From Theocolax elegans (lineage: Eukaryota; Arthropoda; Insecta; Hymenoptera; Cerocephalidae): a stretch of 64,000 bases of DNA. The notes below the pieces were generated by a model, which saw only the letters and a program-made list of their open reading frames with translations, did no database searches and was not told the DNA's origin. Both the position numbers and the translations under genes were made by a program. The stretch covers positions 18,117,201-18,181,200 of the forward strand of contig CM047427.1 in the NCBI GenBank assembly GCA_026168455.1, given 5' to 3'. Shown here one piece after another: positions 11,801 through 26,100 of this stretch (positions within the stretch are counted from its first letter, which is position 1; the number at the start of each line of letters is the position of its first letter).

Positions 11801-14132
11801 TACATATAGAACGGAGCTAGAAAAAATATTACATACTTATTGTATTGTCTATTATTTGAAATTTGTTAGAGTCTAGATATATTGCAAATAAGTAATAGTG
11901 AAATATTTTTTTTTTATAACAGTAAGTTATACTTTTTTTACATATACATGAATGGATTATAAAAATTTAGATATTAATATAATTTTAACAAGTACGAAAC
12001 TTAAAAATGTTTAACTGTTAGCAAAACCTTGTAGATATTTATATAAAACATTATTAAATTATAAATTGTACAGAGGAAACTGTACTTATTTTATATAGAA
12101 CACCAAAATACCAAAAAAACAATCATAAGGATTAACCATAAGGAAATTACGGAAGACAGTATATCACGGAAATCCTCTAAACAAACCTGATGTAACTTTC
12201 TAAAATAAAAAAAATAATAATAATAATAATTTAAGGAAAAAAAAGTGAAGTAAAAACAGGAAGGTAAGAAGTCGCAAACAATCGATAGATGTATGGTGAA
12301 AAAGAGGGGCAAGAGCAAACGGAGATGGGAAAAAGGAAGCTGGCACCTCTCGCGTCAGGCTTCTGACGCTGCTCGGTCGTTAATTACGCGCAGTCACTCA
12401 CCGGACTGCAGGTGTTATGATTTATGCGCGTTGCGGTACTCTCCGAGTTCCTACCAAGCCAGAGAGAGATGGAGAATCCGTCCCGTTCCCGAAACCCAAT
12501 ATAAGAGAGATTGTCGCTCTATACGTATACTTTGACTCTAGTTGTATGTATTCACTCATTCATTTGATTCATTCCAATTTTCAACTAAACTCTCAGAATT
12601 TTCAATCTTTGATATTTACGTCACCTTGAATCAAGAACATTTACCGGGTTCATTTATTTTTTTACTAAGCTTTATAGCTTCTTTTTCATTTTTGATTGAC
12701 AATCAAAGAAATAAATCAGATAAATACACGTCTATTTAAAGTTACATTTATTCCAATTCTTGTTGAAATTTGCGGAAGGTTAGGTAACTTGAATATTACG
12801 ATTCAAAATGATAAGTGTATTAATTGTATTATATAAATTATTAAATTTTTCTAACTATGCATTTCTCTATATACATTGAAATGTCTAAGCTTTAATAATT
12901 ATTAATTTGATCATTTTGATTAAATAAACTTTTGTGAGCACTTTTTTGTTAACTGTATATAGAGACGCATGCGAATCAAGTATTTAAATCTGCAACGTTA
13001 AAAAAGTAATTATCAAATTGCTAGTCATTTAACTTATAATTTGTTAACTATATGTTTCCGGTGGGTAAAAAATCATGGGAAAATTAATTGATTACCAACG
13101 TGACATTCGATAAAACTTTAATTACAATGAGCACAATAAAAATACATTTAAATAGAGATACATATGTACAGAAAGAACCGTTCTAGTATCCTAGATTGAA
13201 ACGTCGAAAAAGCGGATGTCAGGATCAAGACGATCAGAGGGAAAATAGTCCGACGTAATTACGAAAATCATTCATTGTCACTCGAGTGCGCGAGTGTAGG
13301 ATTTTGCACCATCAGCATCGGAAAAACCGTTCGACTTAATATTCACTTAGGTGCTTGTCGCGCCACTGAAAATTTCAACAATTCCGCGCGTTATGATGTA
13401 CGCGTATGTGCACGCGGATAGAGAAAGAGAGGGACGTAGTGCGCACCTCTAGGCGGAAGTTGTAATGAGAAATAAAGGTAATCGCGCGAAAATGTCCCTT
13501 TGGGCGCGATGACGAGGTGCGAATTTTCCCAAGCGCACATGTGACAATTACGTATTAACCTAAGGCCTTTCACTCCCTAGTTATTAATCGACTTTTCGTC
13601 GAATTAACGACGGACGAAATTTTAATTTTGTTTCTACTTGTTATTACAATCGAAACGGTCTATTCGCCCGTTCTATACGAAATTATTATAAAAAACTGTG
13701 TTGAGATCAAGTGCAAAAACGGTCAAACTGTGCGGTAACCGTTAAAAAAAAGAACTAATTCTATAGTATTTTTGAAAGCACGGAAGAAAAAATGTTGTAA
13801 TCTTTAAAGAGCCTAACCCGCTGAAAATTATTATTTTAGCACAGTGCAGCCGATTTAATCGCGATTTTCGGGTGCGGAGGATTCGGCGTATACGTACAGA
13901 CGGAATTTACAAGAGCTCACCGTACGAATCCGCATCGTTGGTAAACAGAGGAAGCCGTAAGGAAGAGGAAACGTCACGAAAATCGTAGCTCGAAAGGAGA
14001 AGATAATCCGAAGGAGCGACCACTTAATTACGACTTACAGGGTGAATGGGCGGTCGCTCGGCTGTCAAAACTTGGGCTCCTTTTTCTTTTGGGTTAAGGA
14101 GGATTTTAGGGCTCTCTACAAGGGGACACAGC

Positions 14133-14163
<31 letters not shown>

Positions 14164-17100
14164 GTCTACCTCCAGGTTGAAATTAAAATTTATGCTCTCT
14201 CTTTTGGGCTTTGTATGGTTTGAAATTCATTTGCTCGCGGTTGCGGCTTCTGGTAATGGGATTAACCATAATTCGTTTCTCTCTTTCTCTTTTGCTATAT
14301 GTAAGAGAATGTCGCTTTTTTTAAATGACTGCATTTTTGAGTGCGATAATTTTGTACGGACAGTTACTGTTTTCATTAGTATACCGCACGGAGCCGCGTC
14401 ACTGGCGAATATCAATATCATGGACGGAAGCGCGTGCGTTTACTGAAAATAAGTAGAAGTAGATGTCCGGGTAAATTATAATTTGGAATAATGGTAAGCT
14501 TGTGCAAAGAAAATAATAAATAAAATAGACGCGCGTGTATTGACGAGGTCGAGAGAAAAAGCGGTACCCTCGGAAAATCCGTCAAGCAAATGAAGAAATG
14601 AAGGAAAAGTAATGTGCGTAATGCACCGTCCGCGTGGCAGCGAGTAAACGTACGCGAATGCGTATTTTGTAGATGGACGTCGAGTCCGAGGAAAGATTTA
14701 GAAACTCGGGAAAAGACACCTGTCAAAAAGAGTCTCGGAGGAGATATATACGTATAGGTACACATGTATACACAGATGGAAAGACGGAAAGATGGAAAGA
14801 TGGAAGCGGAGTAGCTCGCGTTTACAGGAGCATCGAGGAGCGCGCGTGCAAATCAGCCTCGACAAACTTGGAATTTACAGCTTCGTCAAAGCGCGGGGGC
14901 CGAGGGGGGCCTCTCTTCTCCTCTCCTCTCCTCTCCTCTCCTCCGGGAAATATGTATTTTCGCGAGTGAGGAGCAGGAAGAAACCGGGGAGCCGCGATAA
15001 ATCGCCCGAGACCCCCCTTGCGTCGTAAAAGTCGTCCAGTCGTGCCTGGCACTTTTCTCTTCCCCTCCCCGCCCCTCGGCCTCCTCGCCCCTCTCCGCTC
15101 TTCCTACATACCCTCCTCCCGCTCTGGTATTATTATACCGTAAACGTACGGGCGCTACACGAAGAGAGAGGGAGAGAGAGAGAGAGAGCGGGTGCTTCTC
15201 CTGATTGTTGGTCTAACCTTTGCCGTTGATGCGCGATAAATAAAATCTATGTTGATTTTCAAGCCCCGACTGCCTATATACACCGAGCTGAACAACAGTT
15301 CCGGAATTTACCTATACCCAATATACAGCTCCAGTCTATTGGAGCTTTTGTTTATTGCATCGACCGTTTATTGTGCGTAACGAACACTTGGTTTATCGAG
15401 TAATCTAGACCGGTTAATAAATTTTATGCGATCCTTTCCGATAAACGGTAAACCCTCACGTTATACCTATCTACTCATTTATATATTAAACTTTTATTAT
15501 TTATTGCTAATGCGTCTACCGATTATGAATCGTCTTCACCCATATTTTGCTTATTCTACTTATCTCTCCAAAATCTGTGGACTATCAATTTATTGTTGGA
15601 AAATCAAATACAAAATGCTATAAAAATAAATATACGAAATTTTCGTGCAATATATCTTTTTCACATTTTTCTTGTGTAATGGTAAATATAAAAATATTAA
15701 TTTTTTATTAAATTCATTTTAATAAATTTTGTTTATATTGTATTGTAATATTATTGTGTAGCTATTGACACCCAGCAACCCAAGATCAATAAAAATTGAT
15801 TTTATCAAATTGTTGATTAAAATTAATTAATTGTATCATTAAATATGATTTTACACATACTTATAGGCAGTACTTATACTGCAACCAATCGAACGAAATT
15901 GCAACCAATAATAACACAAATTTTAAACTATACTAAAATACAATTTCATACCACCCTGTTAATATTTTCGACGGTCGAACGAATTTACAATTGAAAGCTA
16001 TATATATATCGAAAATACTAAAAAAACTTAGCAAAAACAAATGCATAACCTCAACTTATATTACATTACGAACATCTCGACACCGGCAAATAGAAAAAAA
16101 GGCATCTAATTTTCAAAAAAAAAAAAGAAGAAGAAGAAAATTACGAAACGACGACGGATTTTCCGATAGCCAGATATATACACATCCAGGATTAATATAT
16201 ACGAGACTCCTTCCTTTTTTTTATTCCAAACAAACGTGCGCGAGCTAGTGCCTTACGCAAGTGAGGCGCAACGTGTCATTTTTGGAGGCGATCCTCACGC
16301 GAGCGTCGTATTAACACTGACCCTCGACCACTTGTAATTGCTACGTACCCGAGCGTATTGTGAACAACGTGTTATCGTAGCGAACCTTAGAGTCTCGTCG
16401 CCAATAGCCTTGGATCCATACTGGATACGATAGGCCTTCGGTCTTCCGACTTTTTTTTTCATTTTTTTTTATACTTTTTCGTCGTGTTTGGATAACCAAT
16501 ACCTATTCTACACTACTTTTTCTTACATATATTTACATAGTCTTCCAGAGAAATTGTAAGTTTAGTTAAATTTTACGTTTTCTTTGATTAATTAACGATT
16601 AAATGTTGTATTTTAATAATCTTGGAATTCGATTATTAAAATACGATTTCAATATATAAGTACAAACATATTAATAAAATTATTTTTTTGGCTCATTATC
16701 TTTTATTATAAAGTTTATTTATACATTATGTAAAATCATGTTTTTATTAATAAACTGTGATTCCAAATAATTACTAATTATAATATTTTCCTATGCTAAA
16801 AAATCGATAAATATTACACCTGATGATGCATTCGTGTTACTATGAATCATAAGCTTATATATTCCTTCAATCTGCACGTTTGGTTTAGACTATTACAAAA
16901 TTTTAATTTGAGTATAAATTATTATGTTTTATATAGAATGCGTTACATGTAATTGTATAATCCGGAAAAAAATATTTATTACTCTCGTTAAACAAAAAGT
17001 CAGGGATTATAATTCGAAAATAGAGTCAATTTTAACATAAAAAAAGGATCAATTAAATATAGAATAGTCGTGTCGATATATAAATCATGCGGCTTTCGCG

Positions 17101-20100
17101 TGTCATAGTAAAATGAAAGGCAAAAAAAAAGGATCGGTGATGGACATTTACGTTCTCGTGTACACTTGTTTGTATAATCAAAACGCATTTTCCAACTCGC
17201 TTCATTGGAAAATATTTATACCCGTCGTAAATACCCCAAATTAATTCACATTACCTCGAAACTTTGTCATTAATTTTCTGGTTTTATAAATGTACACTGA
17301 TATATTGATACTATCTGTGTAATATAATCAAATATATTATTATTTTAAGTAAACATTTAGTAAATTAATATTTTCAATATATTACGCCTCGTTATTACAG
17401 AATGAACAATAATTATTTTCGTATTAAAAATCTGCGTTAATACGAGTATACTAATATGAATATCAATGCATCTTTTTTTTCCTCGCAATTTTTTTCCCGA
17501 GCACATAAAAATCCTTCTGAATTAATCTCGCGCGCGCGATCGCAAAAAACCCATAAACAATAATAAAAACGTTTCGTTTAAATAAAGCAACAAATTAAAT
17601 AAATCACTCGCGTTAAGTTTAAAAAATAGTATATTTTAGAGGTACACTTTCGCGTTCATACGAGTCTCGCAATTAAAAATAAAACAACAGCATCACACTC
17701 GACAATTAAAACCAAAAAAATTTTCTTTTTTTGGAACGCCGAGACGTTCTTGAAGAATAAAAAAAATAATAATAAGTAGAACCAGTGACGAAAAAAAAAA
17801 ATTGCGACGACAAGTAGGATAACAATAATTACCGAGGTCCTGTCAGTATTATATTTTTTTTTACCTCGGCGCACTTTCACCCAGTGCATTGTTGCACTTT
17901 GGCGCTTTCACGCGTCTCCGCGTACCTTGAAACACTTTTTTTTCGAGAGCTTAACGCGCTCTTGTGATTTACGCGACGTTTATTTATTTAGCGTGGGAAG
18001 GGGAACGATATTTGGACTTCGATCACTAATTGCGAGCTCCATACATCTACCCATACGTATCATGTATGTTTTATGTCGGTTATTAATTTTCAAATTGTTT
18101 CGAATTAGTCACCGGGTTTCGCTATTCAATTTTTAGTTGTTGAATTACGAGCGTAATTTTGATACTCTTGCTTTTTTTTAGGCCTAGGTAATCATTCGGA
18201 TTATTTACGATTGTGCATATTATATAATTTATCGATTGTTAAAAAAGTACGCAACCTTTGTTTAAATAAAAATAGTGAAAATTTGTCAAAGCTAAATAAT
18301 TTATTGTTGCATTAACTTTAATACTAAAAATTAAAATAGTAGTTAATCATTGCACAGGAATGTTACGTTGTATCGCTGGATGTTGATATAAAACACTCCA
18401 TTTTTTATCGACTATTTCCTATATTTACTAAGCGTGAAAAAAAACATTTATTTTTATACAAACGATTGATAGCTGTACATTCGGATGCTATTAAAAAAAT
18501 TACTAAATTAATCAATAACACGATTACGTAACCGCAAGGATTAACATTTCTCTAATTAAAAGATATGTTAATGCACGCGTGTAAAATCTACTATTCTATA
18601 AAATAAATAATGAAAATCTGTGTGAAAATAAAGTTTTCGTTTTTAAAAGTCAAAGAAAAATGTGTTAATACGTATCAAATTATTGTTGAATATCTTCAGG
18701 TGCTACATCCTAACCACAATCGAGTATAGGTAATTACATTTTTTATCGAAAAATTTAAATTAACACTTCCAATACATTTTTTTCTACTCGTCAGAACGGT
18801 AATTAAAGTCTTGTACTTTTTGTGAACAATGTTAAATTTACGCAATTGACAGTTTCCTCAACAATCAAGTATAAACGATTCGATGCAAAAAAGTATATAC
18901 ATATACGTGTAGCAGATCAGATCGATAGACTGATTTTGACATTGGCTACGCACATCAGATTAAAGAAATTTAACAATACTTTCGCTTAATTTGTACTTAT
19001 TAATCATTTTACCGGTTTATCGGAGCTTTACATAATGGCATAAAAATAACCATTTCTGAGTCAATTATAGACAAAAGGAAAATCTCGGTAACGTGTGCGT
19101 ATATATATGCGCGATATTCGAACAGAAAAATTGAGCTCTATAAGACAGTTATAAAACAACCGCTGTAATTTTGCGAGCTTTCGTATTAAAATAGTTATTT
19201 TGCAGAATTGTCGGTCTCGTCTACAAAAAAAAATCTGTTTAATTTTTTTTTCTGTTCAAAAGTACCTTTTAATTTGATTATATTAATGCCTATTAATTAT
19301 GTTTTCATTGTAATATTATTGTGAATCCTTGGGACTCAACTGTTCAAAGAAAATCGTTTGGATACGTAGCGTAAATTTAAATCCTAACGTAAGATTTGAA
19401 CAGTCATTTGATAGGAAATCCTAAATTTACCAAAACGAATACACACCTCGATCCACAGTTTAAACGTACACAAGCACTGCACGTAGATCATGAATAAGAA
19501 AACTAAAGCGACATAACGAGACACGACGTGGAATATAAAAAATGATGAAACTATTGACGCAAGTAGTGTTTAATCAAAAAAACTGTTTCCCGATGGTAAA
19601 TAAAGAAAGTACCTGGATCAGTCCCTCGTCGACGATAAAATTCCAGCATTCTGAGCTCGAATCGTAATGCGTCTTGAAAATCGGCTGTTGCACGTCGTTC
19701 ATGTGGATCAGAGAGAACCGGAGAGAGATTTTCGAGAAAGGGTCAACTTGGCATCCTTGACCAGTGTACCACTCACGGGGGACTTTAACGCGCGCGCGTC
19801 GCACGACCGAGTGTCGCACGAGGCTTTACCAACCTCAACGCGAAGACTACTCGCATCGAGTGGGGGGACTCGAGTTCCCATTGGTCTATCACTTCCACGT
19901 GTCGCCGCACGCTTATACACATACCTACGTGTGCGAGGGTGGATTTATCGAAATTACTTTTTCACCTGCACTCCTTATCTCTTTTCAACGTTTCTACTGC
20001 TTTCAACCGTGGGACAAACTATAATTATCAGGAACATTGTTACATTTTCTTTGTCGAATAGCTTGACAAGGATTTATGTAATATTCTTTCGAAAATATTT

Positions 20101-23100
20101 GGTGTATAGTAAAAAATAGTAGCTCAAAGATATCTAGTTTTCATTCATTTTTACTTTTACAACTACCAGCATAAATTTCAATCGTACGTCTTCATAAAAT
20201 ATTATGGAGGTATTTCTTGTAAAACTGATTTAATTAATAGTACGTACCCTAGTGGAAATTTTACCATCGTTTGCTCAATTTCTAATAATAAACATTATAT
20301 TTTACCAAGTTTTGATAAAAATTAGTAAAATTCCTAGCAAAGTTGTAACGTAACTTACTATTATCCTAGTTACTAGTTTAAATAATCACGGGTAATTCAA
20401 CCGATTTTTGTCGACTAAATTTATTCTAACAACAGTCAACTCACACACTTTCTTTTACGATTAGTATACGTAATTAATTGCACATTTATTACGTATTTAT
20501 TTTACAGAAAAAATCTAACACACACATTCACGTCACAAATATGTTTTAAAAGCCTTATTATACATATATTTTCATCAGTTAAATCTAAAAAATATATGTT
20601 ATCGCCAAAAAAATATTAATTAAGTGGTATGAAATAACAAATGATTGTGCGAGTTAAAGACACGCATCAATTTTAAATTCGCCTAGATCAACAAGATATT
20701 TGTGTATACGTCAATGCCAGAGTGTCTATCTACGTTCTATAGTTTTTTTTCTTCATTATTTAACGGTTTGCACGCACATTTTTGTTGCGTATTGAAACTC
20801 ATTTTCCACGAAACCACGTTGAATGATACAAATTTAACGCAATTACGGAAAATTTATGGTTTAGTTGAAATAATGTTGCATACCGATAACAAAGAACTCG
20901 CGAGATGCAGACGTAATAAATAATAAAGTAATATAAAGAATACGAAAAGAGAGAGGGAAATAGAGTACGTTTAATATCGTAGGTCATTGTCACACTGCGT
21001 GATTAGTGTCATTTCAACAAATGATTTGCATAATTTTATAATTAACAAAGGTTTTATATATATAGGTATACACACATACACATATATGTATATATTTTAT
21101 CCGTTATTCAATAATTATGATATTACATTCATTTAATATACTGAATTTGGGTTGTTATTATTATAGTATATACACTTTCTATTTCCTTACATTTTTAGTA
21201 TAAAATGTTCATTCATAATTTATATATAATTCATTATTACTGAAAAATGAGAATCTCTGGATTAAATGAAATTTTTATTTTAATAAGAATTTTGCCTCTT
21301 TTTCATATCGACCAGTTTCGAACCAAAATAGTGTTTCAAAAAATGTTTTGATATATACACAATTGATTATTTGAATTGTGTAGGTTTTATATTCGCCTAT
21401 ACAAAACTCAAAAATTCGTTGATTCATCCTTATTTTAACGTTATAGCAAATACAATATAGCAAAATACAAGATAATCTCCCACCAAATGTTCTTAATCCT
21501 ATCTTCTCATTAGAAATCAAATTATTATCCGTTAATATTATTTTAATAATACGGGCAATTGCAATATTAATCTATTTTACATCTACATTTTCGACAACTT
21601 GAGAAGGAAAATTGTATTAAAAACTAACACTTGAAAGAAATATTAATTCTTGTAATTGAACAAAACATCCATTGGTTATCAATCGACACTAAAAGAAAAT
21701 TTTTAATTCTATTACAAAATAAATTGAATCAATAAAAATTTGCCGTAAATCAATCCCAATTTTTTTGAAACAAAAAAAATGTCGCCTCATCGTGAGTGCG
21801 GCATTAGTAATGCACATCCGATCTATCACCAGTTATTTAAACATAATAGTATAAACACACGTTTTTACCCAAAGGCTAAGATTAAATTTCTAACTCAATT
21901 TTTCTCCAAATTCAGTCTTCTTAAGGAACAATGGACAACCCATCGAAAAAAAATTTACGGCACACATAGATCAAGGTAAAATGGTTGGTTAGAAAAAAAT
22001 GGCGCATATCGACATACCGCATACGTGAACGTATGGAGAAGGGGTATACGTTGATTTGTGACCGCGAACGCGAAGAGAGAGAAGAGAGAGAGAGAGAAAG
22101 AATTACGGGCCTACATCGCCCCAAGGGGCGGCCAGTTAAACGCCTCGAGTCCGCGGTTTTCCCTAAGCCTTTTTACAGGCCGCGGAATTTCTAACGATCG
22201 TGTACATTACGATCTTAAAATTGTGAATTATTTTCGGAGGTTAGAGTTTTCACTTACACCGCACGCCGAATGGGTTAATTTTATTTGTTTACGAGGCGTT
22301 TTACGTCCTCTTTTACATGTATTATGGTTTCTTTCGACGTTGTGTTTCGAGAGATGGATTTTCATTTCTTCTTTAAAGAAATATATAATTTTTTAATATT
22401 TCTAATTATTTGTAAAGCAATGCTTATTTCGTTACGTGTAGTATAAACAAAGTGTCTCTTAAGATTCGTCACTTCTAATCTTCTAAATATAATATGTTCT
22501 CACGGTTAATCATATAAACACGTAATTACGGTAAACAAAACAATGTAAGATTAATGGTGACATTCAAGTTAAGTGACGCAATTATTTGGAGAATATTTTT
22601 ACGATTTTTACTATATTGCCTATATAATTTTGCGGTTTTTCGAATGCCTCGAGTGTTCAACAAGAATTTGGGAATTCAAGCAATTAGCACTCGACATGTA
22701 TTATACAAGCAAACAAAAAGTTAATCGTAATCAATCAATGCTTTCATTTATATTTACGTAAGTTTTTTTTATTATTATAACGTCGTTCTTTTTATGCTCC
22801 TAAGTTGGTGCTAATCAGCAACGGAGGTCATACGACGTCTTTTAGAAGAAAACAAAAGTGCTTGTATCAACCGGTAGAGATCAGGAATCGAACCCAGGAC
22901 CACCACTTTACCGACTGAGCAAGTCTCTCATTTATGCGTAACTAACTGTAAAATTGAATTATTAAATATAAATTAAGATACCGAAATATATCTATGTGTG
23001 ATCTAATTGAGTTCATCATTAAGTATAAAAACACAAATAAATACAGGTTTTAAATACGGGTAATTTTACAATAAAAAATGATAACGAATATACGTTTGCA

Positions 23101-26100
23101 ATTATTTTGCAAGAAATTGTAGGTTTAATACCAAGCTGACTGGAAGTACGATAAGCCCACCAAAAACTGAAGAAATCCCGTACATACCATACGGAATAAT
23201 CAGTTGGATGTAAAAGAAGAAGGCGAAGAAGGAGAAGGAGAACAAGAAGAAGAAGAAGAAGAAGAAGACAAAGAAGAAGAATACACGAGCTGTCCGTATT
23301 TTTCCTTGCTCCCCAGAGCTATGATTATACTCGAAAAAGCACATATATCGCATGTCGCGAGGCCACGCGGAAGACCCGCGATCGACCTAATCCCTCTACC
23401 TTACCTGGCGACAATTACAATCAGCGCGAGCGCGCGCGCGCCGACTCGCTCGCTCGTAAAAATACTGCACTTGCATAACCTTAGTCTCTCTCTCTTTCTC
23501 TCTCTCTTTCACTCTTTACGCGTGCGTCTCGCTTAATAGTTGTTTATTGCCTGGATTTACGATCCCCGACTGTTTGCCATTTTCCAGGCGGTTTTGATTG
23601 TCGCGTTTTCCGTTTCTCGGCCGCTTCTTTCCTTTTTCTCTTTTTTATCGTTAATGAGGCGAATTTAGCGGGAAATTTCAAAGCGACGCGGTAGAAAAAG
23701 AAGAGGCAGGGGGAGAAAAAAAGTAAATCGTTCTCGGTACAAGATATTATTTACTGATATTTCGTGATGAACAATTGCGAAGAGTTTTATACATATGTAT
23801 TACATACGTCTCTCTCTCTCTCTCTCTCAGTCTCCGTGCGTTATGCGTTGTGTGTGTGTGTGTGAGATGCGGTGTACTGGTAGTTAGAATCATTAGTTTT
23901 TAATGATTGACTGGATTTCGTTTCGTGTTTTTCTTTTGTTGATTAATGTATGAATTAGTCGGGTGTTTACGTTGCTTCTTTTTCTTTTTTTTTCTCGAGA
24001 TTGTCGATTATATTTATTAGATTGTCCAAGAGGTACAAGTACGAATTAACTAGGATAACTTTTTTTCTCAACTTCGTGTTGAATATATATTCGTCGATTC
24101 GGTAAAGCTACTTTGCATCAACGCTTTTTTCAAGTGTTATTATTTATACGCGGAATACGTAATAATTTGTTAGCTTTTATATTTAGAATAATATTCATTT
24201 TAGACTGTTGCATGCGTACATATTACGTGATAAACGTAATATACCAAAAAATAGTCGATATATGCGAACGTACGATTAGAGATTGAGGAAAAAACAAAGG
24301 AGGATTCGATCGAAGGAAGGATGTGGGGTGGGGTGAGGAGTCGAAGGAGGAAACCAAAGCTCGGCTCGGCATTAATTTGAACGAAAATTTTGTACGCAGC
24401 ACCCGGGTATGGAAGAGTTAGAGATGTAACATCCGTCGGTCCCCGGGCGCATTAAGAGCGCGGTTACGAGGGATAATTGCTGGGTGCGGACTCTTGGCGT
24501 ACAAGCCGTAAATAACCGTATGTCCCGTTTATAGACCGTAAACGTAGATCTAACTGCGCCGCGCACGGCTATCCGCCTTTTCACCGCGTGAGCGCGCGAG
24601 CGCGTATTCCTTCTACTTTCCCCTTGTACCCCCTTATCTCGAGCTTTTCTACTTCGTATATCAAAACCTTATTCACCGAACCCCTTATTACTCCTGACCG
24701 ATGGAAAAATCATTTCACCTCGTATACACGTACGTGTCTAGCTAGTTTCAAGACCAAAAATCGGTAGGTGTGCTCGAACTAACCTCAATTTTCTTTTTTT
24801 ATTTTTACCATACTGTACAGGCTAACTGCTGCTGCTGCTGCTGCTCCTGTCGTCGTTGTAGCTTCGTATTAATAACTACGATGTACGTGTAGTTTTTTAT
24901 TTTAAAATAAAAAGTTTGTGTATTTATATTTGTATTTTCACTCAATGCATATAAAGTTTTATATATTTTTTGATAATTGATAATTTTTTAGCACAAAAAA
25001 TCACTTTTACTTTATATAGGATATTGTTCGGGATTAGTATCTCAAATTACAGATTTCTATTGGTACAATCTTGGTTAAGATATATCTGAAAGATCTAACG
25101 TTTATAAATTCATTTTAAGCAAATGAACGTTTGATAGGTAGATAAACTTAGTTTCACGTATCATCCAATAGGATATAAATCAATTTTAATACATATAACC
25201 ACAGATATCAAAACTTAATTCTATGTAAGAACTGCCTAGTAAAAATATCTACTTTTTATTAGTCGACGAAACGGTTTTTGTCGCATCTTACGAGCATTTT
25301 TTGCCGCAACTATACTATAAATTTACATTGATTTCTTTAATTCCACGTGATAGCCTTTTTTTCCTATTAAAGATGCAAAACGACCATGTTTAACGTTTTG
25401 ATTTCAACTAGCAAATTAACGTACAATAAATGACTATTGTCATAAAAATACCTACATAAGACAGCAGAAACTGCTATAGGAAAAAAAACGAATCATTCAA
25501 TCAAAAGTTTGCTGATTACACGCAATGATAATAATAATAATCGCAAGAATTTACCAAAGAGAAAATTATAAAAATTACAACATCGTAAAGAATGTTACAA
25601 TATCGTAATTTCTATGTAGGTTACGTATCCGCTCGACAAATCATTTATCATTACTTTTAAAACGGTTAATTTTCGACTTTTATGAATTTTCGCGGATGTA
25701 TTATGCGATATACAGACTTTTCTTACATTTATAAAACAGCTAGCTGTTAGATAACGTTGCGTAAAAAAATGTTAAATATTTTTATAATGGGAAATCGATG
25801 AAACTTACCTGGAAGGAGCGATGGTGAGGATGATGAGGGTGATGGTACTGCGGCGTGTGAATCATATTGTCGGAGTCTTCTGATGATTTCTTGGGTTTTT
25901 CTTCCTCGTCCTCGGACGTCGATGCGCGCGATTTGCTACGCGCTCCGTCGGAATCCTCTTCGGTCTTCTTCTTTACTTCCGACTTTTTCTACGTTTATTT
26001 TTAATAATTGCTTTAAAATATTATTTTGTGCCTTAGTATATAAGTTTATATTTTTTAAATCAATCTATGACTGTATATTTTATTACGGAAAAAAATAATC

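Noticed and set aside
20248..20262. CCCTAGTGGAAATT as the end of another MITE of the 28.2-kb family
   Set aside because: No matching inverted end was found within a few hundred bases, so it may be a solo remnant or chance.
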